DNA of 64,000 nucleotides from Fervidibacter canadensis. Lineage in GTDB: Bacteria > Armatimonadota > Fervidibacteria > Fervidibacterales > Fervidibacteraceae. The stretch lies in assembly GCA_041446545.1 (NCBI GenBank), contig JBGOEJ010000011.1, positions 1 to 64,000 of the forward strand, read 5' to 3'. Shown here one piece after another: positions 7,931-16,760 of this stretch. Numbering within the stretch: the stretch's first letter is position 1; each line of letters starts with the position of its first letter. The position numbers and the translations under genes are program-made. Below the pieces are notes generated by a model. That model saw only the letters and a program-made list of their open reading frames with translations, had not been told where the DNA came from and made no database searches.

Positions 7931-8173
7931 TCATCGTCGCCCACCCATCAACCACGCCAGAAATGTCAAGAGGGCACTGAGGATGAGGCTGAGCAAAAGG
8001 CTTGTGGTGATGGGGGCATAGAAGGTGAAATTGCCCCGCCGCACCACGATGTCGCCGGGCAGCGGCTTCCAAAGGCCGCCCAGTTTGCCTGCTGCCAAAA
8101 CTATCAGCCCAAAGACCACGAGCAAAATGCCCATGCCGATCAGGATTTTGCCCAACACATCGGTGCCGCTCAT
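7931..8173 (-). CDS. DUF2905 family small membrane protein
   Basis: An 80-residue protein with two transmembrane helices (about residues 8-27 and 53-75). They flank the family signature LPGDIVVRRGNFTFYAPI. DUF2905 proteins are widespread in bacteria, often near tRNA-modification or ruvAB/queA genes; their function is unknown. ATG 8173 has GGGGATGAG just upstream. It sits 24 bp before queA on the same strand, which matches the common DUF2905-queA neighbourhood. Confidence 0.9.
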   Translation of the reverse strand: MSGTDVLGKILIGMGILLVVFGLIVLAAGKLGGLWKPLPGDIVVRRGNFTFYAPITTSLLLSLILSALLTFLAWLMGGRR

Positions 8174-8337
8174 GGCTCATCCCCGACAGGAAATTTTAAC
8201 CGATGGCGTGGCGGGGAAGTGTCTTAAGAGGAGGCTGTCTCGGTTGCAATTGTCATGGCTAATAGCCGCTCCATCGGTCCGTCGGCATGGATTGACCCTG
8301 ATGTGCCCTCCAAACGACTTTCCGAAAGCCTTCGCCG

Positions 8338-9912
8338 TCACTTGACCTGCCGCTCTTGTGCCCAGACATTTTCCAACTCGGCGCGGGCAAAGTCATACAA
8401 GACGACGGCGCGGGTTCGGTTTAGGGCATCTTTCGTCTCTGCCCATTCCCGCAAGAGGGTCGTCGCTTGCAAAAACAACTCGTAGACGAGGAGGCGACGG
8501 CGATAAAGGTGGGCGAAAGGTTCGGGCGGTTGGAGTTTGTGGGCTGTTTTCAGTAAGCGGTCGGCGTCAGCGTTGATGCCTTGAAGGCGCTGAAGGAACT
8601 CCTCAGGTTTGAGAAGACCCTTGTCCAAGGCGGCTAAGGCATCCCGAACGGCTTCAAAGAGGCGGACGGTTTCTGCATCCATCGCTTTTCGGCACGCTTG
8701 AAAGGGCTCACGAGAGGGAGCATATGGTGTCGTCCCGTTCAGTCGCTGCGACAGGAACTGAAAGGCAAGGTCGGGGCGTTGAGCGGCGACGGCAAGGGGA
8801 ATGGCTTGCTCCAAGGAGAGCGGGTCTTTCGTGGCGGTCAATTTGTTCAAAGCGGTCACGACCAAATCTCGTCGTTGATGGCGGAGCAGGCGATAGGACG
8901 CCTCCAAAAGCCACCGAGGTTCATCGGTTGCCTGAAGGAGGGCTTCGTCCCAAGCGATGCTTTCGCTGCGAAAAGCCTCGGCTTCCTTCTCCCGCCCTCG
9001 TTGCTCGGCTGCTTGCGCTAAGGTCGCCGCTGCCTGTGCTGCTAAAGCCAAGTCGGCAGGTTGACTTTGCCTGGCTCTGTGCAACTGGCGGATAGCGTCC
9101 AGCACTGTTTCCCATCGTCCTCGTTTGGCGGCGGTGCGGGCAGTGCCTCGCCAAGCCTCCCACAGGTCACCTTGCAACTGCAAAGCCCGCCGATACTCCA
9201 AGGCTGCCTCGTCCCATCGTCCTAATCGCTCATAAATTTGTCCCAGTTGCAGGAAGAGGCGGGGGTCTTCAGGGTTTTCGGCAATCAATCGGTCTAAAGT
9301 TTTGATGGCTTCATCCCATCGCTCCGCTGCGACCAACTCTGAGACGCCTTTTAAGTCCGTTGGCAGGGGCGTTTGCGGCGTTTGGGGCAATTGCTCCCGC
9401 AGCCATTGCCCTAACCGCCATGCCAGCACCCACGCACCCAGTTGCGGGGGCGGGATTTTCAAGGGTTGCAACTTAGAGCGCTCTTGCTCAGTGATGGGCT
9501 GCTGTTGCAGGTCGCTGGCGAAGGAGGCTTGGGCAGGGGCAAGCAGACGGGCTTCTATTGCCCCGACACCTTTTTCATCGGCTTTCGTCACCCGAAGCCA
9601 AAATGCCAACGGAGTGCCCATCGCAGTGCAAAGGGCAGGGGCATAGTCAAGGGGGCGCTCCAAGGCTTCGGGGGGTAATTGCCCTTCCCGTCGTGCCCGC
9701 AGCAAGGAGGGCGACTCCTTGTGGAAAGTTACCAGCGTCCACCACCGAGTTCGTTCCCAAAGGGTGCGACAAATCGCAATAAATTGCTCTTGGGCGTCAG
9801 CGACAACAGGAGGGTTGGGAGGCGGAAGCAACAACACCGCCGACGATTGAGCGAAAAGGAGAGAAGGAAGGGCAAGGAAGACGATGAGGCTGCTCAACAC
9901 GATGTCCCGCAT
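8338..9912 (-). CDS. Exported TPR-repeat protein
   Basis: A 524-residue protein beginning with a signal peptide (MRDIVLSSLIVFLALPSLLFA, cut near residue 21). Residues of roughly 30-170 resemble a FlgO/TolB-N-like opening but match nothing I can name. Tetratricopeptide repeats follow from about residue 190 (WDEAIKTLDRLIAENPEDPRLFLQLGQIY). The end is helical. It probably serves as a protein-interaction scaffold outside the cytoplasm. ATG 9912 has GGGGTGA at good distance. It lies 49 bp downstream of another TPR protein gene, and a 164-bp gap separates it from the DUF2905 gene. Confidence 0.85.
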   Translation of the reverse strand: MRDIVLSSLIVFLALPSLLFAQSSAVLLLPPPNPPVVADAQEQFIAICRTLWERTRWWTLVTFHKESPSLLRARREGQLPPEALERPLDYAPALCTAMGTPLAFWLRVTKADEKGVGAIEARLLAPAQASFASDLQQQPITEQERSKLQPLKIPPPQLGAWVLAWRLGQWLREQLPQTPQTPLPTDLKGVSELVAAERWDEAIKTLDRLIAENPEDPRLFLQLGQIYERLGRWDEAALEYRRALQLQGDLWEAWRGTARTAAKRGRWETVLDAIRQLHRARQSQPADLALAAQAAATLAQAAEQRGREKEAEAFRSESIAWDEALLQATDEPRWLLEASYRLLRHQRRDLVVTALNKLTATKDPLSLEQAIPLAVAAQRPDLAFQFLSQRLNGTTPYAPSREPFQACRKAMDAETVRLFEAVRDALAALDKGLLKPEEFLQRLQGINADADRLLKTAHKLQPPEPFAHLYRRRLLVYELFLQATTLLREWAETKDALNRTRAVVLYDFARAELENVWAQERQVK

Positions 9913-9961
9913 GGGCAGTCACCCCTTTGAGAACTTTTTCGGTTGCCTTTTCGCAAGAGCA

Positions 9962-11410
9962 TTACTGGCTCTGTCGGCAAATTTCCAAACCTCGCCGGCA
10001 GGCTTCTATGCCTCGTCGGGCGGCTTCCCCTTGAACGCCTCGCTCTATCTGTCGTTGGTAAGCGGCGATAGCGAGCGCATACTCCGTCGCCGCTTCCTCA
10101 TAGCGCCCCAGTTGCTGCAAGGTCAGTGCCAATTGCTGCCGCAAAAAGCCTTCTCTGTTGGGGTCGCGCAAAGAGGTTAGCGCCATCCGATAAAGGTCAG
10201 CGGCAGCGGTCAAGTTTCCTTGCAAGGCTTGCTGCATGGCGCGTTGTTCCAGTTCGTCGGGGTTGGGTGGCAAAGGGGCGGACGGGGAAGGAGGCAAGTT
10301 GCCCGAAGAGGGCATGTCAGGACGAACTTGAGGTGGCACGGGAAAGGAAGGCGATGATGGCGAGGAAGGAGGCAAAGGGCGCGAAGGCGGGCGCAGGAAA
10401 GGAGAAGGTGTCGGGAAGGGAGCAACCGTCCTCGGTTGCCCTGTCCATGCAGGTGACGGCGGTGCGGTGTCGCCCATCGGGGGCGTCGGGCGCGTTGTCT
10501 CTGTCGCTGAAGGTGCTGAAAAGCGCGGGACTGGGAGCGGTTGAGGGGAGGAAGGCGTCGCTGGAGCGACGAGGGGTTGTGTCCTTTGGGCTTGCTGCTC
10601 GTCCTTCATCGCCTGCGCCAGCATCAGCCAACTGCGGGCTTCGTTGTTGTTGGGGTCTTGGCGAAGGGCTTGAGAAAACCAGCGGATAGCGCCGTCATAG
10701 TGGCGATGGTTGAGGGCTTCCAGCCCTTTTTTCATCACTTCCTGCACCGACGGGGAAGCGGTGGGCGTTGGCAAGGGAGTCGTCGGAGAAGGCATCAGCA
10801 GGATGGGAGAGTTGGTCGCACCAAAAGAGCCTTGGGACAAAGGAGGCGGGACAAAGGCACGGACGACGAAAAGCATCGTCACGACTAATGCTGTCGCCGC
10901 CAGCAAAGGCAGCGGGTGACCGTGCCAAAGGGTGGCGCTGGGCATGGCGGGGGGGAGGCTTTCAGGGAAAGGCGGCGGTTTCTCCCTTGCCTGTTGCAAG
11001 CGCTCTATGCCCAACTTGGCAGGCTCGTAATGGCTATCCAACGCTAAGGCTTGCTCATAGGCTTTCAACGCTCGCTCGGGCTCACCGACTCGCTCGTAAA
11101 GGTTTCCCAGCAAGCCGTAGGCGGCGACCTTTTGGGGGTCAAGGGTTAAAGCCCGACGACACAGCAAAATGGCGTCATCAAAAGCGCCCTCGTCCATCAA
11201 GCGAAAGGCTTGCTCAAGCAACTCGTCGGGCGTCTCTTGGGGCGAGGTTGACGATGGCGGGGCAAAACGACCCTCAGCAAGGTTGCCATTGAGACGGGAC
11301 GAGGAATGCGGGATGAAGGGCGAGGAAGATGCCAACAATGCCCCACAGCAAACGCATCGCACCTCCCCATCCGCTATGGCGTTCCCACAGTGGCGGCAAA
11401 AGGATGCCAA
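9962..11410 (-). CDS. Zinc-ribbon, TPR and proline-rich membrane protein
   Basis: A 482-residue protein. The N-terminus is a zinc ribbon with two Cys pairs (FCRHCGN and RCVCCGA). TPR repeats follow at about residues 65-140, then one transmembrane helix (LLAATALVVTMLFVVRAFV). Next come another TPR pair, a long Pro/Ser-rich linker (about 290-390) and a final TPR pair near the C-terminus. The start is TTG 11410, supported by GGAGGTG eight bases upstream. The layout suggests a sensor or scaffold with a cytosolic zinc-ribbon and TPR head and an extracytoplasmic tail; function unknown. It is followed by the secreted TPR gene, so the two may be partners. Confidence 0.85.
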   Translation of the reverse strand: MASFCRHCGNAIADGEVRCVCCGALLASSSPFIPHSSSRLNGNLAEGRFAPPSSTSPQETPDELLEQAFRLMDEGAFDDAILLCRRALTLDPQKVAAYGLLGNLYERVGEPERALKAYEQALALDSHYEPAKLGIERLQQAREKPPPFPESLPPAMPSATLWHGHPLPLLAATALVVTMLFVVRAFVPPPLSQGSFGATNSPILLMPSPTTPLPTPTASPSVQEVMKKGLEALNHRHYDGAIRWFSQALRQDPNNNEARSWLMLAQAMKDEQQAQRTQPLVAPATPSSPQPLPVPRFSAPSATETTRPTPPMGDTAPPSPAWTGQPRTVAPFPTPSPFLRPPSRPLPPSSPSSPSFPVPPQVRPDMPSSGNLPPSPSAPLPPNPDELEQRAMQQALQGNLTAAADLYRMALTSLRDPNREGFLRQQLALTLQQLGRYEEAATEYALAIAAYQRQIERGVQGEAARRGIEACRRGLEICRQSQ

Positions 11411-11465
11411 GGGTCAAGCACCTCCAAAAATCGGCGTTGCCCCTTTACCCTTTCGCCTTCTGGGT

Positions 11466-12623
11466 TCAAACCTTAGCAGGCAGTTGGTCGGTCACTCGTC
11501 GGTAAACTTGCTCCAAGCGGTCTAAGCAAGCGTTCAAGGAGAAATGACGGAGGGCAAAGGCGCGGGCGCGCTCTGCCATCGCCATCCGCAAATGGGGCTT
11601 ATTAAGTAGCGTCCTGACAGCGTTGGCGAACCCGATTTTGTCAAGGGGCGTGACAAACCCCGTCTCGCCATCCCGAAGGTAGTAGCGAACCCCACCCTCT
11701 CCGACAGCCACGACAGGCAATCCCGCCACCATCGCCTCGCACACCGAAAGCCCTTGCATCTCCGTCACCGAGGCAAAGACAAAAATATCCGCCGCCGCAA
11801 AAAAGTCGGGGATTTCCTCGTGCGGTCGGCTACCGACAAACAAGATGCGCTCGCCTCCCACCATTCCCCTCGCTTTCGCTTTCATCGCCGCCATCTCAGG
11901 ACCATCGCCGACCAGCACCAAGTAAGTGCGAGGGCGTTCCGCCAAGACTGGCGTTAGAGCCTCCAGCAAAAAGGCGACATTTTTCTCTTTGGCGATGCGC
12001 CCGACATACAGCAACACCGTCCCATGCATCGGGATGCCCAAACTTTTGCGCACGCGATAACCGTCCCCCTGCGCAAATCGGTCGGCATCAATGCCTGTGG
12101 GAATGAACTCTATCGGCGCCGTCACCCCAAAAGAGCGCAGCAACTCCTCGCCCAACGGAGAGACGACGATGACGAATTGACACGCATTGCAAAAGGAAGC
12201 ACTCCAGTAGGCAATGAACCGATGGGCGAGCCATTTCGGGACGGGGGCATAGTGCAAGTATTCGGTCACCAGCGTGTGATAGGTCGTCACGACAGGAATG
12301 CCTCGTTTTCGCGCCTGTTTGAGGGCGAACCGAGAAAGCCACATGAAGGAATGGGTATGCACCACATCGGGGCGAAACTCATCCAACACCCGACTTAGCG
12401 TGGGCGACCAAGGCTTCGCCGCTGGGTAGTCAGGATAGAAGGGATTGCGAAAGGAGGGAACCCGCACGACCGAGGGTGGGTCGGCGGGACGAGAGGGATG
12501 GTCGGGCGCAAGAAGGAGGACTTCATGCCCTCGCTCCTTCAACCCTGATGCCAGCGTATCCACCACCGTTACGACTCCGTTGCGGACAGGATGGTAGCAC
12601 TCGGTCACCATCGCAATCCTCAT
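11466..12623 (-). CDS. Family 4 glycosyltransferase
   Basis: A retaining GT-B glycosyltransferase of 385 residues, likely transferring a sugar to a lipid or glycan at the inner face of the membrane. The opening MRIAMVTECYHPVRNGVVT and the C-terminal E-x7-E motif region (EMQGLSVCEAMVAGLPVVA) are typical of GT4 enzymes related to 1,2-diacylglycerol 3-glucosyltransferases and mannosyltransferases. The exact acceptor cannot be read from sequence. ATG 12623 was chosen over GTG 12635 because AAGGTGGGG sits eight bases before it. It is preceded by an ANTAR regulator gene (32-bp gap). Confidence 0.9.
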   Translation of the reverse strand: MRIAMVTECYHPVRNGVVTVVDTLASGLKERGHEVLLLAPDHPSRPADPPSVVRVPSFRNPFYPDYPAAKPWSPTLSRVLDEFRPDVVHTHSFMWLSRFALKQARKRGIPVVTTYHTLVTEYLHYAPVPKWLAHRFIAYWSASFCNACQFVIVVSPLGEELLRSFGVTAPIEFIPTGIDADRFAQGDGYRVRKSLGIPMHGTVLLYVGRIAKEKNVAFLLEALTPVLAERPRTYLVLVGDGPEMAAMKAKARGMVGGERILFVGSRPHEEIPDFFAAADIFVFASVTEMQGLSVCEAMVAGLPVVAVGEGGVRYYLRDGETGFVTPLDKIGFANAVRTLLNKPHLRMAMAERARAFALRHFSLNACLDRLEQVYRRVTDQLPAKV

Positions 12624-12654
12624 CGTCGTCCCCACCTTGCCCGCTGGTCGTTTT

Positions 12655-13275
12655 TCATCGGTCCTCTTTGCGCTTGCGACTTTTTCGCGGGCTTTCCGTC
12701 GGCTCTTCCAACAACTCCAACGCCATCAAGACTGCTTCCGCTACCTCCCGCATCGGTTTGCGGGTTTCCATGCTGCGACGCTGCAGGATGCGGTAGGCTT
12801 CCGCTTCGTCCAAGTTGTAATGCTTCATCAGCAACCCCTTCGCCCGCTCCACTAACTTCCTCGTCGCCAACTCTTCTTCCAATTCGCTGACTTCTTCCTG
12901 CAACTTGCGGAACTCTTGGAAGCGGGCGACGGCGATGTGTAAGGCGGCATCCAGCGTCTTAGGGTCAAAGGGTTTTGTCAAGTAGCCGAAAGCGCCCGCT
13001 TCCGTCGCCCGCTGCACGAATTCGGGCAACACATACGCCGTCAAGAGCACCGCCGCACAAACGCCTTCTTTGACCAACTCGCGGGCGACCTCAATGCCAT
13101 CTTTGGCAGGCATGCGAATGTCCAAGACAGCCACATCAGGGCGCATCGCTTTCGCCAATTGCAGCGCCGTCTCGCCATCCCCTGCCTCCCCGACGACGAC
13201 ATGTCCTAACTCTTGCAGCGATGCCTTCACTTCCTCGCGGACGAGCCATTCATCGTCGGCGACGAAGACCCGCAT
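12655..13275 (-). CDS. ANTAR-domain response regulator
   Basis: A 206-residue two-domain regulator. Residues 1-120 form a receiver domain with the acidic pocket (VADDE), the phospho-acceptor Asp in AVLDIRMP and the conserved Lys in YLTKPF. A coiled-coil linker leads to an ANTAR domain (about 140-190: RKLVERAKGLLMKHYNLDEAEAYRILQRRSM). This domain binds paired hairpins in nascent RNA and blocks termination in AmiR/NasT-type systems. No kinase gene is adjacent. The target RNA is unknown; a transcript with two tandem hairpins would be expected. ATG 13275 follows GGGGGTGA. Confidence 0.92.
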   Translation of the reverse strand: MRVFVADDEWLVREEVKASLQELGHVVVGEAGDGETALQLAKAMRPDVAVLDIRMPAKDGIEVARELVKEGVCAAVLLTAYVLPEFVQRATEAGAFGYLTKPFDPKTLDAALHIAVARFQEFRKLQEEVSELEEELATRKLVERAKGLLMKHYNLDEAEAYRILQRRSMETRKPMREVAEAVLMALELLEEPTESPRKSRKRKEDR

Positions 13276-13377
13276 GTCCGTCACCCCCATCGGGAAACGG
13301 TGTCACTTCCGCTGCCCTAAAATCGTAACGCCCTCATCACTGCCTGTTGTGGGTGACCAAAGGCAGGAGGCGTGAGC

Positions 13378-14682
13378 ATGGAACGAACGCCCGCCCCTCT
13401 TCCGACAGCGACGCCATTAACGGAGAGCGCTGAAGCGTCCTGTTTGCTTTCCGTGCAAGGCGTCACCATCTCATTTCCGACCGTCACCGCCTTGCATCAG
13501 GTCACTTTTGAGGTGGCGAAGGGGGAAATTGTCGTCATCCTCGGTCCCAACGGGGCAGGCAAGACGACTTTGTTGCGCACCATCGCCCGCGCCCTTCCAG
13601 TTCAACAGGGTGTCATCCTGCTGGACGGCAAAGAGGTTTCGGCTTTGCCCGTCCGCCAATTGATGCGCCAACTGAGCGTCGTCCCTCAAAACCCCGAATT
13701 AAGTTTCGCCCTCACCGTTTGGGACATCGTGGCGATGGGACGCATCCCTCACGCCTCACCCCTTTCACCCCTTTCACCCCGCGATCGGGACGCCATCCGT
13801 AAGGCGATGGAAGCGACCGACATTTGGGATTTGCGCCATCGCTTGTTCTCCGAACTGTCAGGAGGCGAGCAACGCCGCGTCTTGCTGGCGAAAGCCCTCG
13901 CCCAAGAGCCAAAACTCTTGCTCCTTGACGAGCCGACCGCCAACTTGGATTTACGCTACCAACTGGAAGTCGTGGAGTTGCTTAAAAGGCTCAACCGCGA
14001 CTTGGGCTTAACCGCCATCGTCGTCCTGCACGACTTGAATTTGGCGACGATGCTGGGTCAGCGCTTTTTGCTCCTTCATCAAGGGCGCCTCGTAGCGATG
14101 GGGAGCGCCGAAGAGGTCCTGACGCAAAGGCACATCCAGCAAACTTACGGCGTTCCTGTCTTGACCTTGCGTCACCCGCTAACGGGCAAACCGTTGATCG
14201 TTTTAACCGAGCGCACCATCGCTTGGGCTAATGGCACCCGTGTCCATGTCGTTTGCGGGGGTGGGACGGGGGGCGAAGTCATGGCGCTGCTCGTCGCAGC
14301 GGGTTGTCAAGTCACGGCAGGCGCCCTCAATCGGGGCGACAGCGACTACGAAGCCGCCCAATTGCTCGGCATCCCTATCGCCGAAGAAGACCCCTTCATG
14401 CCCCTCTCCGAACGAGCCGTTGACGAAGCGAAACGCCTCATTGCCCAAGCCGATGTCGTTGTCCTGACCGATGTCCCCTTTGGTTGGGGCAACCTCGCCA
14501 ACTTGCAAGCCATCTTGGATGCCGCCGACGGTTTGGTCGTCGTCTTCAACCCTGAAACGATTGCCGAGCGCGATTTCGTCAACGGGCAAGCGACAGCATT
14601 GCTGCGGGAAATCTACGCCACCAAGCGCGTCGCCACCGTCCGCAGCCTCGCCGAACTGCAACGCTTGATTCGCCAACGATGA
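13378..14682 (+). CDS. ABC transporter ATPase (FecE/BtuD type) with extra C-terminal domain
   Basis: A 434-residue protein. Residues about 20-260 are an ABC ATPase: Walker A GPNGAGKTT, signature LSGGEQRR, Walker B LLLLDEPTANLD, switch His in VVLHDLN. The layout is closest to cobalamin, haem or siderophore uptake ATPases. Residues about 285-434 form a second domain with a glycine-rich VVCGGGTGGEVMALL start and alternating helix/strand pattern, likely a nucleotide- or cofactor-binding fold of unknown role. A 9-bp tandem repeat (13756-13780) encodes SPLSPLSPR. ATG 13378 follows AGGAGG by 7 bp. No permease or binding-protein gene is nearby, so its membrane partners lie elsewhere. Confidence 0.9.
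   Translation: MERTPAPLPTATPLTESAEASCLLSVQGVTISFPTVTALHQVTFEVAKGEIVVILGPNGAGKTTLLRTIARALPVQQGVILLDGKEVSALPVRQLMRQLSVVPQNPELSFALTVWDIVAMGRIPHASPLSPLSPRDRDAIRKAMEATDIWDLRHRLFSELSGGEQRRVLLAKALAQEPKLLLLDEPTANLDLRYQLEVVELLKRLNRDLGLTAIVVLHDLNLATMLGQRFLLLHQGRLVAMGSAEEVLTQRHIQQTYGVPVLTLRHPLTGKPLIVLTERTIAWANGTRVHVVCGGGTGGEVMALLVAAGCQVTAGALNRGDSDYEAAQLLGIPIAEEDPFMPLSERAVDEAKRLIAQADVVVLTDVPFGWGNLANLQAILDAADGLVVVFNPETIAERDFVNGQATALLREIYATKRVATVRSLAELQRLIRQR
13756..13780 (+). repeat. 9-bp tandem repeat inside the ABC ATPase gene
   Basis: TCACCCCTT is repeated about 2.7 times in frame, adding the tripeptide series SPLSPLSPR between the Q-loop region and the signature motif. The insertion is small and in a surface loop position by comparison with the family, so activity should survive. 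Confidence 0.6.
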
Positions 14683-14700
14683 AGGGATGGGGCATTTACC

Positions 14701-16011
14701 TCACATCGCCAACGCCGCCCGCAGGAAATCCGCCAAGTGCATCAACCGCACGGAAAGCCCGTGCTTTCGGATGCCATACCAAAGTTGCATCAGGCAGCCT
14801 GGGTTCGCCGTCACGATGACCTCTGCGCCTGTCGCTCGGATGTTGGCGATTTTGCGCTCCAAAATCGCCTCGGCAAATTCAGGCTGCAGCAAGTTGTAAA
14901 CCCCCGCGCTTCCGCAACACCAATCGGCTTCAGGCAACTCCACCAACTCTATGCCAGGCACCCTGCGGATGAGCCGACGGGGTTGCTCCCGAATTTTCTG
15001 CCCGTGCACCATGTGGCAAGGGTCATGATAAGTCACCCGCCACCGCAACGCTTTCAGCGGCACCTGAAACTCCAAACCGTCCAACAACTCGCTGAAATCC
15101 CGCACCCTCGCCGCAAAGTTTTCGGCTTGCTGGGCGATGTCAGGTTCGTCATGGAGCAAATGCCCATAACCCTTCATCGTCGTCCCGCAACCTGCTGCCG
15201 TGACGACGATGGCGTCCAACGGTTCGTAGCGGGCGAAGGTTTGGATGAGTTGGTAGGCAAACTGACGGGCTTTATCGGGATGACCCGTATGCGCCAGCAA
15301 ACTTCCGCAGCAAGGTTGGTCTGGCGGGATGACGACTTCGCAACCCGCTGCCGAAAGGACTTCCGCTGCGGCGCGGTTCGTTGGGCTGAACACGACCGAA
15401 GCAACGCACCCCGTCAGCAACCCGACCCGCATCACCCGCTTGCCTTTAGCGGGCACGATTTCTGGCAACCGCTTTTCTCTCGGCGACGGCAAAGGTGGCA
15501 CCATCAACGCTTGCTTGCCGACGAAAGGCATTTTGCCGATCGCTTCCGTCAAGCCCCATCGTTGCGCCAGCCGCAAGGGAGCAAAGAGCGCTTCAATGCG
15601 ATTGGGAAAGGGAAAGACATGACGAATCAGCCACTCGTTGAGTTTGGAGCGGCGCAGCGGTCCCTTGCCTTGTTGCGTTAGTTTCGCCCGCGCCAATTCA
15701 ATGAGCAAGCCATACTGCACGCCCGACGGGCACGCCGTCTCACACGCCCGACAGTCAAGGCATCGGTCTAAATGCGTCAGCACCGTCTCGTCGGCATCAA
15801 TGCGCCCCTCTGCCAGCAAACGCAAATAGTAAAGCCGACCGCGAGGCGAATCCGCCTCGTCACCCGTTAGAGCAAAAGTCGGGCAAGTGGGGAGGCAAAA
15901 CCCGCAATGGACGCAATCCATCAGCAACTCAAAAGTCGCATCGTCCAACAATAACGCTGGCTTCTTGTTTGTTCCCTTTGGCGCTTCTGTCGCTGCCAGC
16001 ACATTCGTCAC
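14701..16011 (-). CDS. glcF: Glycolate oxidase iron-sulfur subunit GlcF
   Basis: The electron-transferring subunit of membrane-associated glycolate (or related 2-hydroxyacid) dehydrogenase. The 436-residue protein has two 4Fe-4S motifs (CVHCGFCLPTCP and CLDCRACETACP) followed by two CCG-domain motifs (QPCCGSLLAHTG and ADWCCGSAG). GTG 16011 is chosen because AGGAGG lies nine bases upstream; an upstream in-frame ATG (16044) lacks this. The gene overlaps by 83 bp the end of the preceding DUF5615 gene. GlcE is encoded two genes upstream; a GlcD catalytic subunit is not seen in the window. Confidence 0.92.
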   Translation of the reverse strand: MTNVLAATEAPKGTNKKPALLLDDATFELLMDCVHCGFCLPTCPTFALTGDEADSPRGRLYYLRLLAEGRIDADETVLTHLDRCLDCRACETACPSGVQYGLLIELARAKLTQQGKGPLRRSKLNEWLIRHVFPFPNRIEALFAPLRLAQRWGLTEAIGKMPFVGKQALMVPPLPSPREKRLPEIVPAKGKRVMRVGLLTGCVASVVFSPTNRAAAEVLSAAGCEVVIPPDQPCCGSLLAHTGHPDKARQFAYQLIQTFARYEPLDAIVVTAAGCGTTMKGYGHLLHDEPDIAQQAENFAARVRDFSELLDGLEFQVPLKALRWRVTYHDPCHMVHGQKIREQPRRLIRRVPGIELVELPEADWCCGSAGVYNLLQPEFAEAILERKIANIRATGAEVIVTANPGCLMQLWYGIRKHGLSVRLMHLADFLRAALAM

Positions 16012-16399
16012 GCTCCTTCGCCTCCTGTCGTGCTTCTGGCTCATCCCAGATAGCGCCCAGATAAACCGTCACATTCTTCAACGCCTCCAAAGGATGCACC
16101 TTCGCCAACTTCTTCAACCGACGGACGATGACGCTTATCGTCTCCCTCGGCATCTGCTCGCAAACGATGACGCCGCAATGCTCCCGACCCATTCGCAGCC
16201 ATTCCTCCACCGCCCTCGGCATTGTCTTGGCATCAAAGGTGAACAACGCATACCCATTCTCTGAAGCCCAACGCAAGTGGGTCAAGTCATCAGCGTCCTG
16301 AAGCCCTACCTCTTGTGCCCGAACGACTTCAAACCCTTCTGCCCTAAGCGCCTTTGCCAAGCCTTCAGGTGTATTGGTGTCCAAGTAGAGGCTTAGCAT
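15929..16399 (-). CDS. DUF5615 PIN-like toxin protein
   Basis: A 156-residue protein whose first 115 or so residues match the DUF5615 PIN-like fold: LYLDTNTPEGLAKALRAEGF at the start with an early acidic residue, and ALFTFDAKTMPR, the VxTxD-like motif of the family. These are putative ribonuclease toxins paired with DUF433 antitoxins. The last 35 or so residues read into glcF in another frame and look non-native, as if the true domain were extended after insertion. ATG 16399 follows a purine-rich GAGAGGCGG. The DUF433 gene lies 17 bp upstream. Confidence 0.85.
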   Translation of the reverse strand: MLSLYLDTNTPEGLAKALRAEGFEVVRAQEVGLQDADDLTHLRWASENGYALFTFDAKTMPRAVEEWLRMGREHCGVIVCEQMPRETISVIVRRLKKLAKVHPLEALKNVTVYLGAIWDEPEARQEAKERDECAGSDRSAKGNKQEASVIVGRCDF

Positions 16400-16416
16400 C
16401 CGCCTCTCCCGCTCCC

Positions 16417-16746
16417 CTAACGACCCGACGACTTCGGTGACTTGTCAAAGTGGACGATGCCTTTTTCGTCCACGAAGTAACGAACCGTAAAGTTCTTCGC
16501 TTCCTCAATTTGTCGGTCAATGTCGGCTTGGTGGTCAAGGTAGTAACTGAGGGCGTCAAAGACATGGCTTAAAGGCAAGGAAAGTTCCTCGGCAATTTCC
16601 TCAGGTCTCATCCCCATCCGCCAGTAGTTGGCGATTGCCCAGACAGTGACGCTACTCCCTTCCACGACCTCATCGCCGCCTCGGACGCCTTCAATGCGGA
16701 CGATGTGCGGGTGTTCTGTTCGGACGACTTTTCGTTCCTTCGCCAT
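16417..16746 (-). CDS. DUF433 antitoxin-like protein
   Basis: A 109-residue protein with a DUF433 core (about residues 20-75): GSSVTVWAIANYWRMGMRPEEIAEEL, then LPLSHVFDALSYYLDH, a helix-turn-helix-like fold found in antitoxins of DUF5615 PIN-like toxins. A C-terminal tail (about 35 residues) probably contacts the toxin. ATG 16746 follows a strong GGAGGTGA. An upstream in-frame start at 16875 would overlap glcE and was rejected. It likely represses its own expression, but here it sits inside the glc operon and would be co-transcribed with glcE. Confidence 0.88.
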   Translation of the reverse strand: MAKERKVVRTEHPHIVRIEGVRGGDEVVEGSSVTVWAIANYWRMGMRPEEIAEELSLPLSHVFDALSYYLDHQADIDRQIEEAKNFTVRYFVDEKGIVHFDKSPKSSGR

Positions 16747-16760
16747 CGGGTTCACCTCCG

